A DNA stretch of 64,000 nt from Alphaproteobacteria bacterium (GCA_017480385.1 JAFVAT010000013.1:1-64000); one strand, 5' to 3'. Positions 27,452 to 36,422 are shown, counted from the stretch's first letter. Translations and numbers: made by a program. The notes: generated from the sequence alone by a model not told the origin.

Positions 27452-27776
27452 GTTTCGTTCCTTTACTCTTATACATATTCTTAGATCCGCCTGCCATAGG
27501 GCCATACGTACGTATCATTGTAGACAAATGCGGTTCACGTGAACCATAAATCACTAAAAACAAATGCACAAACAAAATGGTAGGCATAAAAGCAATCGGA
27601 TTCATTTGAAAGAAGGCCATTCCTATAAACATAAAGGGAAACTGTATTGCCAGATTGATCAGAGCCGGCAAAAACGGAGCCCAAAAAACTTTAGGCGGCA
27701 TTGCTATCGCTTTTAAAATCGGTTCCCTCATTATATTAAAATCGATTCTTTCATTATATATATCTCTTTTTTTCAA
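27441..27776 (-). CDS. virB3: VirB3-like inner membrane protein
   Basis: Up to 111 residues. The segment EPILKAIAMPPKVFWAPFLP corresponds to the VirB3 N-terminal signature before the first membrane helix. Two adjacent hydrophobic segments follow (about residues 35-75), then REPHLSTMIRTYG, the usual short cytoplasmic tail motif. VirB3 binds VirB4 and is needed for pilus assembly. The frame opens at a TTG at 27776 with poor spacing to a ribosome binding site; the first ATG is at 27731 and gives 96 residues. It overlaps virB4, as the two commonly do. Confidence 0.82.
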   Translation of the reverse strand: MKKRDIYNERIDFNIMREPILKAIAMPPKVFWAPFLPALINLAIQFPFMFIGMAFFQMNPIAFMPTILFVHLFLVIYGSREPHLSTMIRTYGPMAGGSKNMYKSKGTKLAP

Positions 27777-28131
27777 GCCTACTTAAAAAAGATAAATAAA
27801 CTCTTTAATTATAATAAAGAATGGAAAGTCAAAAATTCAACAAAAAAACAAACTCTTTCTTTTTCACTCCCGAATGTTACTGCTCTTTTCACCATATCTG
27901 ACGGATTTTTATCAGTCCTTTCATCAGCCCCCCCCCTAATCCGAAGCATTGCAATAAAAGAATTTTTTCTGACGGTCCAGTCTGATTGCATTTTCTTCAA
28001 TTTTGGCAGAAAATTCCACCTGCAGAAATATCCTTATATGACCAATCGCATAGAAACAGGGAAGTTTTTTCAGCACACAACTGTAAACTTTTTAAACCAC
28101 GTGCCTAACACGCAGGTTTCAGGTTACAAAA
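27777..28131. other. AT-rich intergenic region between the VirB2-like and VirB3-like genes
   Basis: About 355 bases without a supported gene. TATAAT occurs on the minus strand at 27813-27808 and TTGACT at 27832-27827, but the spacing of 13 is too short for a normal promoter, so the virB3-virB4 promoter is not settled. The remainder is AT-rich sequence with no repeats that I can support. Read-through from the VirB2-like gene past its terminator is an alternative source of transcription. Confidence 0.4.
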
Positions 28132-28160
28132 AAAAGGGGAAGTTGACCACTTCCCCTTTT
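28132..28160 (-). terminator. Rho-independent terminator after the VirB2-like gene
   Basis: AAAAGGGGAAGT (28132-28143) and ACTTCCCCTTTT (28149-28160) are a perfect 12-bp stem with a 5-base loop. On the minus strand it is followed by a T tract. It lies 12 bases past the VirB2-like stop, so most transcripts of that gene should end here, before virB3. Confidence 0.92.
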
Positions 28161-28172
28161 GATCTTTTTTTT

Positions 28173-28478
28173 CTAGCCGTTCAATGTGTCAGAGAAGCCA
28201 CTTGTCGACGAATCATTTGTAAAGTACGTTACGACCTGAGACGCAATCGCCAAAATGACCAAACCAATCGCTAACGAGGCAAACCATTTCCATTTAACTG
28301 AACCAAAGATTGCACCGACAGCCAAACCGACCAGACCAAAGCCGCCCAAAACGAAAACGATCGTTCTTACGTTCTTAAATAATTCAACACCTTTACTTTT
28401 AACTGTACCGAAGGCGTCTGCATAACCCTCTGTAGAGGTGGCCAGCAACAGGGCCAAAGCCAAATATAAAAGTTTCAT
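28173..28478 (-). CDS. virB2: VirB2/TrbC-like pilin
   Basis: 101 residues. There is a signal peptide (KLLYLALALLLATSTEGYADA), then a short polar stretch and two hydrophobic helices (VRTIVFVLGGFGLVGLAVGAIF and WFASLAIGLVILAIASQVVTYF) joined by the basic loop GSVKWK. The ending is small and Ser/Thr-rich. This is the VirB2/TrbC pilin architecture: cleaved exporter signal plus two helices. It is not a type IV prepilin, because it lacks a short class III leader with Gly/Glu at the cleavage site. It has an excellent ribosome binding site (AAGGAG), its own promoter and its own terminator, as expected for an abundant filament subunit. Confidence 0.82.
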   Translation of the reverse strand: MKLLYLALALLLATSTEGYADAFGTVKSKGVELFKNVRTIVFVLGGFGLVGLAVGAIFGSVKWKWFASLAIGLVILAIASQVVTYFTNDSSTSGFSDTLNG

Positions 28479-28795
28479 TTCAGTTCTCCTTGTTTTTTTA
28501 AGGTTAAATGCTCTTCATGTTTTTAGAATAAAAAAAACAACCGGTGATGTCCACTCAAAAAAATTTAAAGGAAGTCCGTTATAACTATTTGATTTTTAAT
28601 TATTTTTAGAAATATGACCCCCGATTAAAAAAAATGTCACGGTTTTGAAATATTTTTCAGGCGGGTTTCTTTTCTTTAAAATTACGACAATATACTGAAA
28701 AAACAACGGAAATTTACCGATAGTTAATAACTTTACGGGTAAACTTACAAAAATATCTTTAGATTTTATTTTCAGGACTATAAAGTTATAAAGAA
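28479..28795. other. Divergent intergenic region between the VirB2-like gene and the pil-side genes
   Basis: 317 bases, AT-rich. It holds a good minus-strand promoter for the VirB2-like gene, listed separately. For the plus strand, TATACT (28691-28696) is a possible -10 but has no convincing -35, so the promoter of the 792-residue gene is unresolved. No small gene is supported. Confidence 0.5.
28525..28553 (-). promoter_or_regulatory. Sigma-70-type promoter for the VirB2-like gene
   Basis: On the minus strand TGGACA (28553-28548) and TATTCT (28530-28525) are 17 bases apart, each one or two changes from consensus. The start would be near 28518, 40 bases before the ATG. Confidence 0.5.
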
Positions 28796-31174
28796 ATGAC
28801 AGATATCTTAGAAAATTTAAAGAATCGCGCCGCCGAACGCGGTTCCCAAAAGAAAGGGGCTCTTTCCGGAGGAACCGTTGCTTTTTTGTTATTCAATGTT
28901 TTATTAATTTTAGGATTCTGCAAATTTTCATTTTATGTGTTAAAAAATCATCGCAGTGCTATAGAACGCGACACTCTAATAAAAACATATGTTGATGTTC
29001 AGCCATATACCCTCAATAAAAAATCCTCTCCGGCTTATTTTGCGTTAAATACGGCAGACAAAGAGGCCCCTTCGCCCTTTTTTATAGAAAAAGAAACTTT
29101 AGAAGTACCGCAACGGACTGCGTTATCGGAAACCGCCCCTCTGCCTATTTTAGATTCGCCGCAAAAAACGCCTAAACAGCCGATTCCTGTGAAAACCGTT
29201 TCGCGCCCGCCGGTTATTCGTCCGATTGCGCAGGCTTCTGTTATCAACGACCGGCAGTCTCTTTTACAAGAATCGCCAACAGAAGAAGAAAAGACAGGCA
29301 CAGACATGGCGGGGATTTCTTTGGATACCTTGATGGAATCCGGCTTATCCCTTTTAGAGACATCGGAAGAATCGGCGGTTGCTTCCGAACTCCTGCTGCA
29401 GGAAGAGATTCCTCCTTTTTCAGAGCAAAACCTCTGGGAAAAAGAGGCTTTTGAAACATCAGCCGTTACAGAAAAAGCCATAGAGAAGACAACAGAGCCG
29501 CCGGCGGCTGAAAAAATCGTTAAAAAATCCGTTCAAAAGAAAAAGGACAAAAATGCGACCCGGTGGCTGGACGTTGCCGAACTGCGCCGCCAGTTATCCG
29601 ATTTAACAGCTCCGGTTATTTCAAAACAGGAAGAAATCAGTCGTCAAAATACGGCTCTGTTGGAAATGAACGGTGCAAAACAAGTCGCAGCTCTTAATAC
29701 AAAAACAGAATCAGATGCCAAAGCGTCCCCTTCCATTAATAATGAAGAAATCAGTCCCGCGGTTATTTCTCAAGAAGCTGCGGAAGAAACCAAAGAGAAC
29801 GCTTCTTTGATAAAAAATGACGGCCACGCTTTTGCCGCATCGGAAAAAACGCGGGAAACGGTTCTTGATGTTCCTTCTGTTCCCGTACAAACGGCTGTTG
29901 TTCAAGACATTCCTTTTGCCGGAACGGCTCAAACTCCGGACACACCCCAAAAAACAGAGTCTTCAGATATATCTAAAAAGCACCATGCAGCTTTAGCGGG
30001 CAATTCTCCCAATTTATGGAAAGTTGCAAAGGTTAAAAGTCCTTCCAAAAATGCTTTGACAGTTCAGCAAGACAACGAATCCGACAGTAAACCGGTCGAG
30101 AAAAAAATTGCTGTCTCTGAAACCATATCGCCATCTCCTGCCAAATCAGAAATGATTTATCGTAATGGTCGCCCCATAGCCGCGGTACAAAACCAAGAAA
30201 AAAAATCTCTTAACTGGCTCGACCGACAAGAAGCCGCCGTCTGGACAAGCATGTCGCAGTCAGACACACCTTCCGTTTGGTCTTCAGCGGCAGAAACAGA
30301 TCCCGCCGCCGCAGACAGAGCCAAGGCTTTCCGAGTAGCAGATGAACAGCCTGCGCAGGAAGCGCAAACAAATGTTGTCAATTCAGCCCCCGTACGTATT
30401 GTCGGAGAAGAAACCCAACCAGAAGCAAAAGAAAATCCGCTTCTTTTGCCCTTAGGAACGCCAGCGGTTCAAACCAGAACATCGGCTGCCTCCGGAACAC
30501 CGGCGGCTTCCGTCCCTGCACTTCCTTTGACTGCAGCGGGAGTGTCCCCAACAATCACACCGGCAGTCAACCCGAATGGCTTCACGTCTCCTGCATCGAT
30601 GGAAACAAAAGGGCAGCAGGCGGAAGAGGAAGGGTTGATGAACAAGATTTTTTCGTTCTTTGGCAAAAATGACTCCGGCGAACTGCCCAATATCGGATCA
30701 GGAACCCCCGTTAAAACGGATCAAAAGAAAGAAACGGACAAAACTGCAGCGAAAGCATCACAGTCTCAGGAAAACAAACAGACCAAAGAATCGCCTGTGG
30801 CTCAACAGACGGCGAACAAACAGATTGTTCCGACAGAGCTGCGTTTGACGTTCAAACCAAACAGTGCGGAAATGTCGTCTCAATCCATTAAATGGATCAA
30901 GGCATTCGGCCTGAAAGCAAAAAAAGATATCCAAAATGCTGTAGAGGTCCGCATGAGCAATATGGATCCGGCGTTGCAGAATAAACGGTTTGCAATGATC
31001 CGCAATACGCTGATCGGCACTGGATTGGAAGAAGTGCAAATTCTGCCCGTTATGACAGACAGAACGCCGCATACAATTGTTTTGCGCATGATTGTTTTGC
31101 CGGAAGAAGGATATACGGAATACACGACCGAAAACGGCGGTGTAAAAGAACGCTTGTATTACAAACAGTGGTAA
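28796..31174 (+). CDS. Membrane-anchored Pro/Glu-rich protein with OmpA-like C-terminal domain
   Basis: 792 residues. The ~24-residue basic cytoplasmic start is followed by one membrane helix (about residues 25-49). A ~580-residue low-complexity linker rich in Pro, Glu, Ser, Thr and Ala comes next, then a folded C-terminal domain (~110 residues). That domain begins ELRLTFKPNSAEMSSQSIKW and continues RMSNMDPALQNKRFAMIRNTL, resembling the OmpA-like fold (NSAEMS and NKRFAMIR echo the family's conserved positions). The layout recalls TonB or VirB10, a cytoplasm-to-outer-envelope bridge, although no VirB10 domain is present. It heads the plus-strand pil side of the locus. Function in linking inner and outer membrane parts is inference. 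Confidence 0.75.
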   Translation: MTDILENLKNRAAERGSQKKGALSGGTVAFLLFNVLLILGFCKFSFYVLKNHRSAIERDTLIKTYVDVQPYTLNKKSSPAYFALNTADKEAPSPFFIEKETLEVPQRTALSETAPLPILDSPQKTPKQPIPVKTVSRPPVIRPIAQASVINDRQSLLQESPTEEEKTGTDMAGISLDTLMESGLSLLETSEESAVASELLLQEEIPPFSEQNLWEKEAFETSAVTEKAIEKTTEPPAAEKIVKKSVQKKKDKNATRWLDVAELRRQLSDLTAPVISKQEEISRQNTALLEMNGAKQVAALNTKTESDAKASPSINNEEISPAVISQEAAEETKENASLIKNDGHAFAASEKTRETVLDVPSVPVQTAVVQDIPFAGTAQTPDTPQKTESSDISKKHHAALAGNSPNLWKVAKVKSPSKNALTVQQDNESDSKPVEKKIAVSETISPSPAKSEMIYRNGRPIAAVQNQEKKSLNWLDRQEAAVWTSMSQSDTPSVWSSAAETDPAAADRAKAFRVADEQPAQEAQTNVVNSAPVRIVGEETQPEAKENPLLLPLGTPAVQTRTSAASGTPAASVPALPLTAAGVSPTITPAVNPNGFTSPASMETKGQQAEEEGLMNKIFSFFGKNDSGELPNIGSGTPVKTDQKKETDKTAAKASQSQENKQTKESPVAQQTANKQIVPTELRLTFKPNSAEMSSQSIKWIKAFGLKAKKDIQNAVEVRMSNMDPALQNKRFAMIRNTLIGTGLEEVQILPVMTDRTPHTIVLRMIVLPEEGYTEYTTENGGVKERLYYKQW

Positions 31175-31300
31175 CCGCTGATATCAGATTGAAAAAATAA
31201 AGAGCTTCTGTTACTTTTTTAAGAGCGCTTAAAAAATAATGGTTCTTAATGGAGATTGTCGTTTTTATAAAGGATTTTTTAAAGAATTTAATGCTTTAAT

Positions 31301-31306
31301 TATAAT
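31301..31306 (+). promoter_or_regulatory. Candidate -10 element upstream of the PilL-like gene
   Basis: A perfect TATAAT lies 40 bases before the ATG at 31346 in a 171-base gap after the 792-residue gene. The -35 region is only weakly matched (TTTAAA). It suggests the pilL-pilR genes can be transcribed separately. Confidence 0.35.
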
Positions 31307-31345
31307 CCTAAAGAAGCGTTTTGATTTTAATTTGGAGATTGTTTT

Positions 31346-32017
31346 ATGGCGTATCCATATAGAAAAATTAGTATATTCAGTCTGTTAACAGCTGTTTTTT
31401 TACTAAACGGATGCACTCAGTTTATAGAAGAAGATCAAGCTTGGCCGGGTGTTTCAGCCGGAACAACATCTTCCGCGCCTGATTTCACGGCGCCTGTCGG
31501 CGGCGGACAGTTCGGACAAAGAACGCCCCCCGATGTGCTGCAAAACACTTACGGATACCGCGGAGAAGATTTGTCCGCTACGGCCCCCGGTACTGTCGGC
31601 GCAAACGGCTTGTACAGCTATGACAGCTCCAAAGAAACGGCTTTAAATGCCAACACATTAAATCAAGCGCAAAATCAAAACACGGCGGCCTCAGCTTCAG
31701 CCCCGGCTTCCAATGCTTCGACGGCGGAAGAAGTTTATGATCCTGCCGATCCTGTCGAAGACTGGTTGGCAACGGAAGGTTCATCGGTACGCTCTTTGCT
31801 TACTGAATGGGGCGACAAAGCCGGCTGGCGCGTCGTATGGAGCACCGACCGCGAATATATTTTAGAGGCTGGCGCAATGTTCAGAGGACGCTTCATGGAC
31901 GTTGCTTCTGCGTTAATTCGCTCATTTGCCCGTGCCCGCCCTGCTCCATGGGGAACATTTTATAAAGGAAACCGCGTCTTATTAGTAACCACTCAGGAGG
32001 ACGAAAATGCGGACTAA
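31346..32017 (+). CDS. pilL: PilL/TcpQ-domain lipoprotein
   Basis: 223 residues. A lipoprotein signal ends at a lipobox (LLNGC), so Cys24 would be acylated. A Gln/Ala/Ser-rich linker of ~100 residues leads to a C-terminal TcpQ/PilL domain: EGSSVRSLLTEWGDKAGWRVVW, YILEAGAMFRGRFMDVASALI and a closing FYKGNRVLLV. This domain, found in R64 PilL and Vibrio TcpQ, assists assembly of the secretin in the outer membrane. It overlaps pilN by 11 bases, and the PilL-PilN pairing supports both calls. Confidence 0.85.
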   Translation: MAYPYRKISIFSLLTAVFLLNGCTQFIEEDQAWPGVSAGTTSSAPDFTAPVGGGQFGQRTPPDVLQNTYGYRGEDLSATAPGTVGANGLYSYDSSKETALNANTLNQAQNQNTAASASAPASNASTAEEVYDPADPVEDWLATEGSSVRSLLTEWGDKAGWRVVWSTDREYILEAGAMFRGRFMDVASALIRSFARARPAPWGTFYKGNRVLLVTTQEDENAD

Positions 32018-33605
32018 ACATTTATTTTTTATGCTCGGCGCCTCCTTAATCGGGTTGACTTCATGCACGCTGTATAAATCCAATCTGAAGGAAACAGATC
32101 GTATCGTCGATAAAATTCAGGCCAATTTGGAAGAACCGTTCAAACCGGCTGACGAATATAAAATGGATACAATTGCTGTTAAAGATGATATCTGGCTGGG
32201 GAACCAAAGCGTGCGCGTTAATGAAGGAGACCCGTTACCGGCTCGTTTTGAAACGGAAGACGGCATTACGCTGGTCAGTACGGCTCCAGTTTCTCTGCTT
32301 CAAATTTCGGAACAAATTACGTCTTTAACCGGCATTACCGTTCGTGTAGATGACATGATTTTAAACGAAGTCCGTTCCGCTACTCAGGGGGATACGAATA
32401 ATCTTGACGCGGCCTCCAATTCCAGCCCGGATCTGTTTATGCCGGCTTATTCCGGAAAGCTCAGCGGATTGCTGGACCAGATCGTTTCCCGCTTTGCGTT
32501 ATGGTGGAGATATAAAAACGGCGTCATTTCTTTCTACAAAATGGAAACACGCGTTTTCACCGTTTACGCTTTGCCCGTTACCTCCAACTTAAGCGCAAAT
32601 ATCGCCGGTACAGCGTCAGGTGACGGCGGCGGCACGACATCTGCTTCTATGGCGTCCTCCATTGAATTGGATTTTTGGACCCAGTTAGAATCCGCTGTAA
32701 CGGCAATGTTGCCGGAAGGGGCGACAATGAACGTTATTCCGACGAACGGCACCATTACGGTGACAGCCCCTCCGTTTACGTTGCAGCGTATTTCCCAATA
32801 CGTCAACAGCATGAATGACAAACTGGCCCGTCAGGTTGCCATTTCAGTTAAAGTTCTGAACGTCACCTTATCTGATTCAAATTCCATGGGATTAAGCGTT
32901 TCTTCCGTTTTAAATTTCCTGAACAAAAAGCTGAACTTCACTCTGTCTTCTTCAGCGCAGTCAACAGGGAATCTGCAAATGGCCCTGTTGCCGGGAGACA
33001 AGCATATCGGCGATACGAATTTAATTTTTGACGCTCTGAACACTCAAGGAACAACCTCTTTGGTCACCAGCGCGGCAGTAACCACTTTAAACAACAGAAT
33101 TGCACCGATTCAGGTTTCAACGAATGAATCTTACGTGGAAAAAATTGAAACAACTATGAACTCGGACACAACCTCCGTTTCCATTACGCCGGCAAAGATC
33201 AACTATGGTTTCACGATGGAAGTATTGCCTCGTATTTTGGATCATGGCCGTCTGTTGGTCATGTTTACCATGACGCTGACCCAGCTTGAAAAGATGAACA
33301 CCGCAACCGGCGGAGATACGGGCAGCAGCAGCGGCGGCGATGACGACGATACTGAAAGAAGCGCAACAACCGTTCAGCTGCCGAGAATCAGAACACGCGG
33401 TTTCGTTCAGGAAATTGCGATGACGTCAGGTTCAACGCTGATGCTGACAGGATTTGAAGAAGTCAATACCTCGACGGCAAAAACAACTGAACTATTCGGC
33501 ATGAATAACAGTGCGGAAAAGAACAGAAACGTTATGGTCATCTTATTAACGCCGGAAGTTTTGGTTTCTCCGCTTTCGCCCGAAACAAGAATGAGAGATA
33601 TTTAA
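32007..33605 (+). CDS. pilN: PilN-type secretin lipoprotein
   Basis: 532 residues. A lipoprotein signal ends GLTSC. The N-terminal half carries secretin N-domains (SLLQISEQITSLTGITVRVDD, then MNVIPTNGTITVTAPPFTLQRISQYVNSMN). The C-terminal half is the secretin barrel domain (SLVTSAAVTTLNNRIAPIQ through NRNVMVILLTPEVL). PilN of plasmid R64 is the outer-membrane ring of a type IVb pilus. A Gly/Ser/Asp insert (GGDTGSSSGGDDDD) sits in a loop of the barrel. AGGAGG lies upstream of the ATG. This would be the outer-membrane exit of the apparatus. Confidence 0.93.
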   Translation: MRTKHLFFMLGASLIGLTSCTLYKSNLKETDRIVDKIQANLEEPFKPADEYKMDTIAVKDDIWLGNQSVRVNEGDPLPARFETEDGITLVSTAPVSLLQISEQITSLTGITVRVDDMILNEVRSATQGDTNNLDAASNSSPDLFMPAYSGKLSGLLDQIVSRFALWWRYKNGVISFYKMETRVFTVYALPVTSNLSANIAGTASGDGGGTTSASMASSIELDFWTQLESAVTAMLPEGATMNVIPTNGTITVTAPPFTLQRISQYVNSMNDKLARQVAISVKVLNVTLSDSNSMGLSVSSVLNFLNKKLNFTLSSSAQSTGNLQMALLPGDKHIGDTNLIFDALNTQGTTSLVTSAAVTTLNNRIAPIQVSTNESYVEKIETTMNSDTTSVSITPAKINYGFTMEVLPRILDHGRLLVMFTMTLTQLEKMNTATGGDTGSSSGGDDDDTERSATTVQLPRIRTRGFVQEIAMTSGSTLMLTGFEEVNTSTAKTTELFGMNNSAEKNRNVMVILLTPEVLVSPLSPETRMRDI

Positions 33606-33619
33606 CAGGATAAAGACCT

Positions 33620-35008
33620 ATGGCTGCAGATGATGAAGATGAACTGACCGTAGATGATTTGGAAGACGATGCCGACGGCCTCTTAGACGATACCGAGGAG
33701 GAATCCGAAGGGTCGTCTGATCCGTCATGGGGACCGACAATGGTCGTGAACAACACGACTTATGCCGTCAGTTTGTTTTGGCAGCCGCTGCAGGATACAA
33801 ACGATCCCTATCCGGAAGTTAAAGAAACCGTTGAAAACGTCATGGAAGGTGCGGATCTTTTCTGTCTGCGTTCGGGAACCTCTCCCCAATACGGTATCGG
33901 CAATTCGACGGAAGGCCATAAAGCGGGAATGCCCTCCGCGGCAGCAGCCGTTGCCGAAATTTTTCAGGATAAGCCTTCTTCCGTCGCTGTTTTTGAAGTC
34001 GATGAAGGCTGGTGGTTCATTGCTGTCAGAAACGACTTGATCTTATCGGAAGAAGATATCCTTTATTTAAAGGAAGAAGACGCCAAAAGGGCCTTTTACG
34101 CTATGATGGCCGTGCCCGACTGGGGACGAAAAATAGCGCCTGCTTCATGGGAAATTGAAGGTACCGAAGAAGTTGATCTGTGGGATATCCTAAAAAATCC
34201 CGGCGGTTCCAAACTGATGCACATAAACAAGGGCAACCCGAAAACCAAACTGATTACAATCGGCGCCGGGTTATTGGTCTTGTTTATCGGCTGGAAATTA
34301 ATTTCCGGATTATTTGTGACACAAAAAAAGCCTGTTGTGCGTCCTTTGGCTCCTTTACAACCCTTGTTTGAAGAAGAAGAAGCTCCGCCACCTAAAGAGG
34401 TCATCGTACGCCCTTGGGAAAAATTAGTTGTAACGGAAGATTTGCTTAATCGGTGCCAAGCTGCCGTACAGCAAATCAAAATGATTGTTGTGCCGGGGTG
34501 GAAATCCGGCATGGTTTCCTGTTCGTCGTCCGGCGCATCAACGACATGGACAATGGAATGGGGGGACCTGAGCTGGCTTAAACGCGCTTTTGCGGAATAT
34601 AATACGCGCGGAATGGATTTTATAATAGACGATGCTGGCAAAACGGCGGTTATCAGTCTTTCTATCGGCGATATTGCCATACATTCCCAAGCCCCTAAAT
34701 TAAGGATGTACGAATCCCGCGAAGAACTGAACAACATTTTCCAAGCCATTAAAATGAACATTTCTTTGCAGGAAGAACGTCCTGTAACCTCAACATCGGT
34801 TAATCAATACGGATTAAGCAACGAAACAAAGACAATACAGAAAATATCTTATCCCAAGCTACACTTTTCTTTTTCCTCAGATCTTCCCATGGAAAATTGG
34901 CTGGGCCTTTTTAACAAATTTCCGGCATTGGAAATCACGCGATTACAATATGACCCGAACAGCAACACCTGGACTTATGAAGGACAAATCTATGAACCGA
35001 TTCTTTAA
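33620..35008 (+). CDS. pilO: PilO (R64/type IVb pilus PilO2-like) accessory protein
   Basis: 462 residues. An acidic N-terminus (about 35 residues, almost all Asp/Glu) precedes a cytoplasmic domain with GWWFIAVRNDLILSEEDILY. One membrane helix (about 210-231, ITIGAGLLVLFIGWKLISGLF) is followed by a periplasmic domain, including SCSSSGASTTWTMEWGD and the closing YDPNSNTWTYEGQIYEPIL. This matches PilO2 of R64-like pili, an inner-membrane alignment protein. Position between pilN and pilP is exactly as in R64. It overlaps pilP by 17 bases. Confidence 0.87.
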   Translation: MAADDEDELTVDDLEDDADGLLDDTEEESEGSSDPSWGPTMVVNNTTYAVSLFWQPLQDTNDPYPEVKETVENVMEGADLFCLRSGTSPQYGIGNSTEGHKAGMPSAAAAVAEIFQDKPSSVAVFEVDEGWWFIAVRNDLILSEEDILYLKEEDAKRAFYAMMAVPDWGRKIAPASWEIEGTEEVDLWDILKNPGGSKLMHINKGNPKTKLITIGAGLLVLFIGWKLISGLFVTQKKPVVRPLAPLQPLFEEEEAPPPKEVIVRPWEKLVVTEDLLNRCQAAVQQIKMIVVPGWKSGMVSCSSSGASTTWTMEWGDLSWLKRAFAEYNTRGMDFIIDDAGKTAVISLSIGDIAIHSQAPKLRMYESREELNNIFQAIKMNISLQEERPVTSTSVNQYGLSNETKTIQKISYPKLHFSFSSDLPMENWLGLFNKFPALEITRLQYDPNSNTWTYEGQIYEPIL

Positions 35009-36422
35009 AAAACACTTTTGGCTGACAGCCATGGTTATTTCCGTAACTGCTCCCGCAGCGTATGCAGATGATTTGTTTGACGATTCTTTTTTCGCGGATC
35101 CGGCTCCCGTTGATGCTGTTAAACCGGCAGATCCCGCCCCCGCTCCTGAACCGGCTGTTGAACAAACGCAAAATGTTTCAGTCCCTGAACCGGCGCAAAA
35201 TGAACCGGCTTTGCCTGAAACAGCAAACGCTGTCCTTCCACCTCCGGCAGAAACGGCGGCCCAATCGGCTGAACCGCAGTTAAGCATGGATTTCCCAGCA
35301 CCGACAATGGATTTGAACGTGCCCCCGCCTCCCAGCAATACGAATGCGGCACAGCCTTCTATTTCCGGATTTGACTTCGGTTCATCAAATGCGGAAGCTT
35401 CAAACTTTTCCACGCCTCCCAGCGAACAAATATTAGGACGCGTTTCCAGCGATGTTTTTCGCGAAATGGCTGAAATGGAACGTGAAAACAGCGCGTTAAT
35501 GTTGCAATTGAAACGGGAAAAGCTGCGTTCCGAAATTGATGCGTTAAAAACGTCCAACCGTCAAATGCTGTTTGATGAAATCGAACGGCGCGAAAAAATG
35601 ACGCAGGCCCGTCTGGAATGGGAATTAGCGCAGGATTTAAAACGCCAGGAAGCTTTAGAGCGCAAACAAAAAGCGGAAATCCGCCAAAAACAAATTGAAG
35701 CGGCTTTAAAACGGGAAGAAGACCGCCGCATTCAAAAAATGAAAGATGAAGAAGCTGCACGCGTTCAAAAAGAAAAGGAAGCAGCGGCTGAAGCGGAACG
35801 CAAAAAAGAAGAATTAAAGAAGAAATATGATGCGGCCTCGATGGTGCAGGTCAACGAACTGAAACCCGTTTTAATGGCGGCGACCCGTCCCGCGAAAGTC
35901 AAACGGTCGGCCTCTTCTCTTGTTCCGGCCAAATTAACGGCTGCCGGAGAAGACCTGCTGTCAAAGAAAAAAGCCGGCGAAGCTTTGGTCACTGAAGTAC
36001 CGGTCGACGAAAATGCAGAAAAAGCTCCTGTTCGCGAACCAGCTTCCGCGTTGTACGCCGTTGCTGAAATCCGCGGTACAGCCGGGACTTTGATTGCAAA
36101 ATTGATTTCCAAAAAAGACAGATCGACCTTTTTTGCCAAACAATCAACTATTTTACCCTCTGGTCATACAGTTATCAATATTGATAAAGATTTTGTTATG
36201 GTCCAACTCGGTAATGATAAAGAAATGATTGGTTTTCCGTCAGCGGGATTACTTGCTGAAAAGATTGGCGGTCCCAATGCAGATGGTGCGATACAGGACG
36301 AAAACCAAAATGCTTCAGCTGAAGAAGGTGCCGCAAAAGCTTCAAAACGTGCAAGACGCCGCCGACCGACAAGCAACAATAAAAAAGGACCTCTTCTCGT
36401 AGGAGCCGCATTAGCCCGATAA
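34992..36422 (+). CDS. pilP: PilP-like pilus assembly protein
   Basis: 476 residues from the ATG at 34992 (AGGA upstream), giving a signal peptide (RFFKKHFWLTAMVISVTAPAAYA). A Pro/Ala-rich stretch, rich in EPA repeats, is followed by a long charged coiled coil (about residues 150-285) beginning FREMAEMERENSALMLQLK. The C-terminal PilP domain reads YAVAEIRGTAGTLIAKL and later GHTVINIDKDFVMVQL. PilP binds the secretin in R64-type systems. The coiled coil and an Arg/Lys-rich tail (KASKRARRRRPTSNNKKG) make it much longer than the ~150-residue R64 PilP. Confidence 0.85.
   Translation: MNRFFKKHFWLTAMVISVTAPAAYADDLFDDSFFADPAPVDAVKPADPAPAPEPAVEQTQNVSVPEPAQNEPALPETANAVLPPPAETAAQSAEPQLSMDFPAPTMDLNVPPPPSNTNAAQPSISGFDFGSSNAEASNFSTPPSEQILGRVSSDVFREMAEMERENSALMLQLKREKLRSEIDALKTSNRQMLFDEIERREKMTQARLEWELAQDLKRQEALERKQKAEIRQKQIEAALKREEDRRIQKMKDEEAARVQKEKEAAAEAERKKEELKKKYDAASMVQVNELKPVLMAATRPAKVKRSASSLVPAKLTAAGEDLLSKKKAGEALVTEVPVDENAEKAPVREPASALYAVAEIRGTAGTLIAKLISKKDRSTFFAKQSTILPSGHTVINIDKDFVMVQLGNDKEMIGFPSAGLLAEKIGGPNADGAIQDENQNASAEEGAAKASKRARRRRPTSNNKKGPLLVGAALAR

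Noticed and set aside
28173-28478. Calling the small membrane protein a type IV prepilin for the pil set
   Set aside because: It has a normal cleavable signal peptide and two helices as VirB2/TrbC do, not a class III prepilin leader with a single N-terminal helix.
28796-31174. Assigning the 792-residue protein as VirB10 or DotG
   Set aside because: Topology fits, but the C-terminal domain resembles OmpA-like sequence and lacks VirB10 features, so only the architecture is noted.
34096-34761. A 221-codon minus-strand frame opposite pilO
   Set aside because: Antisense to pilO, which fits its operon position and family; no independent support.
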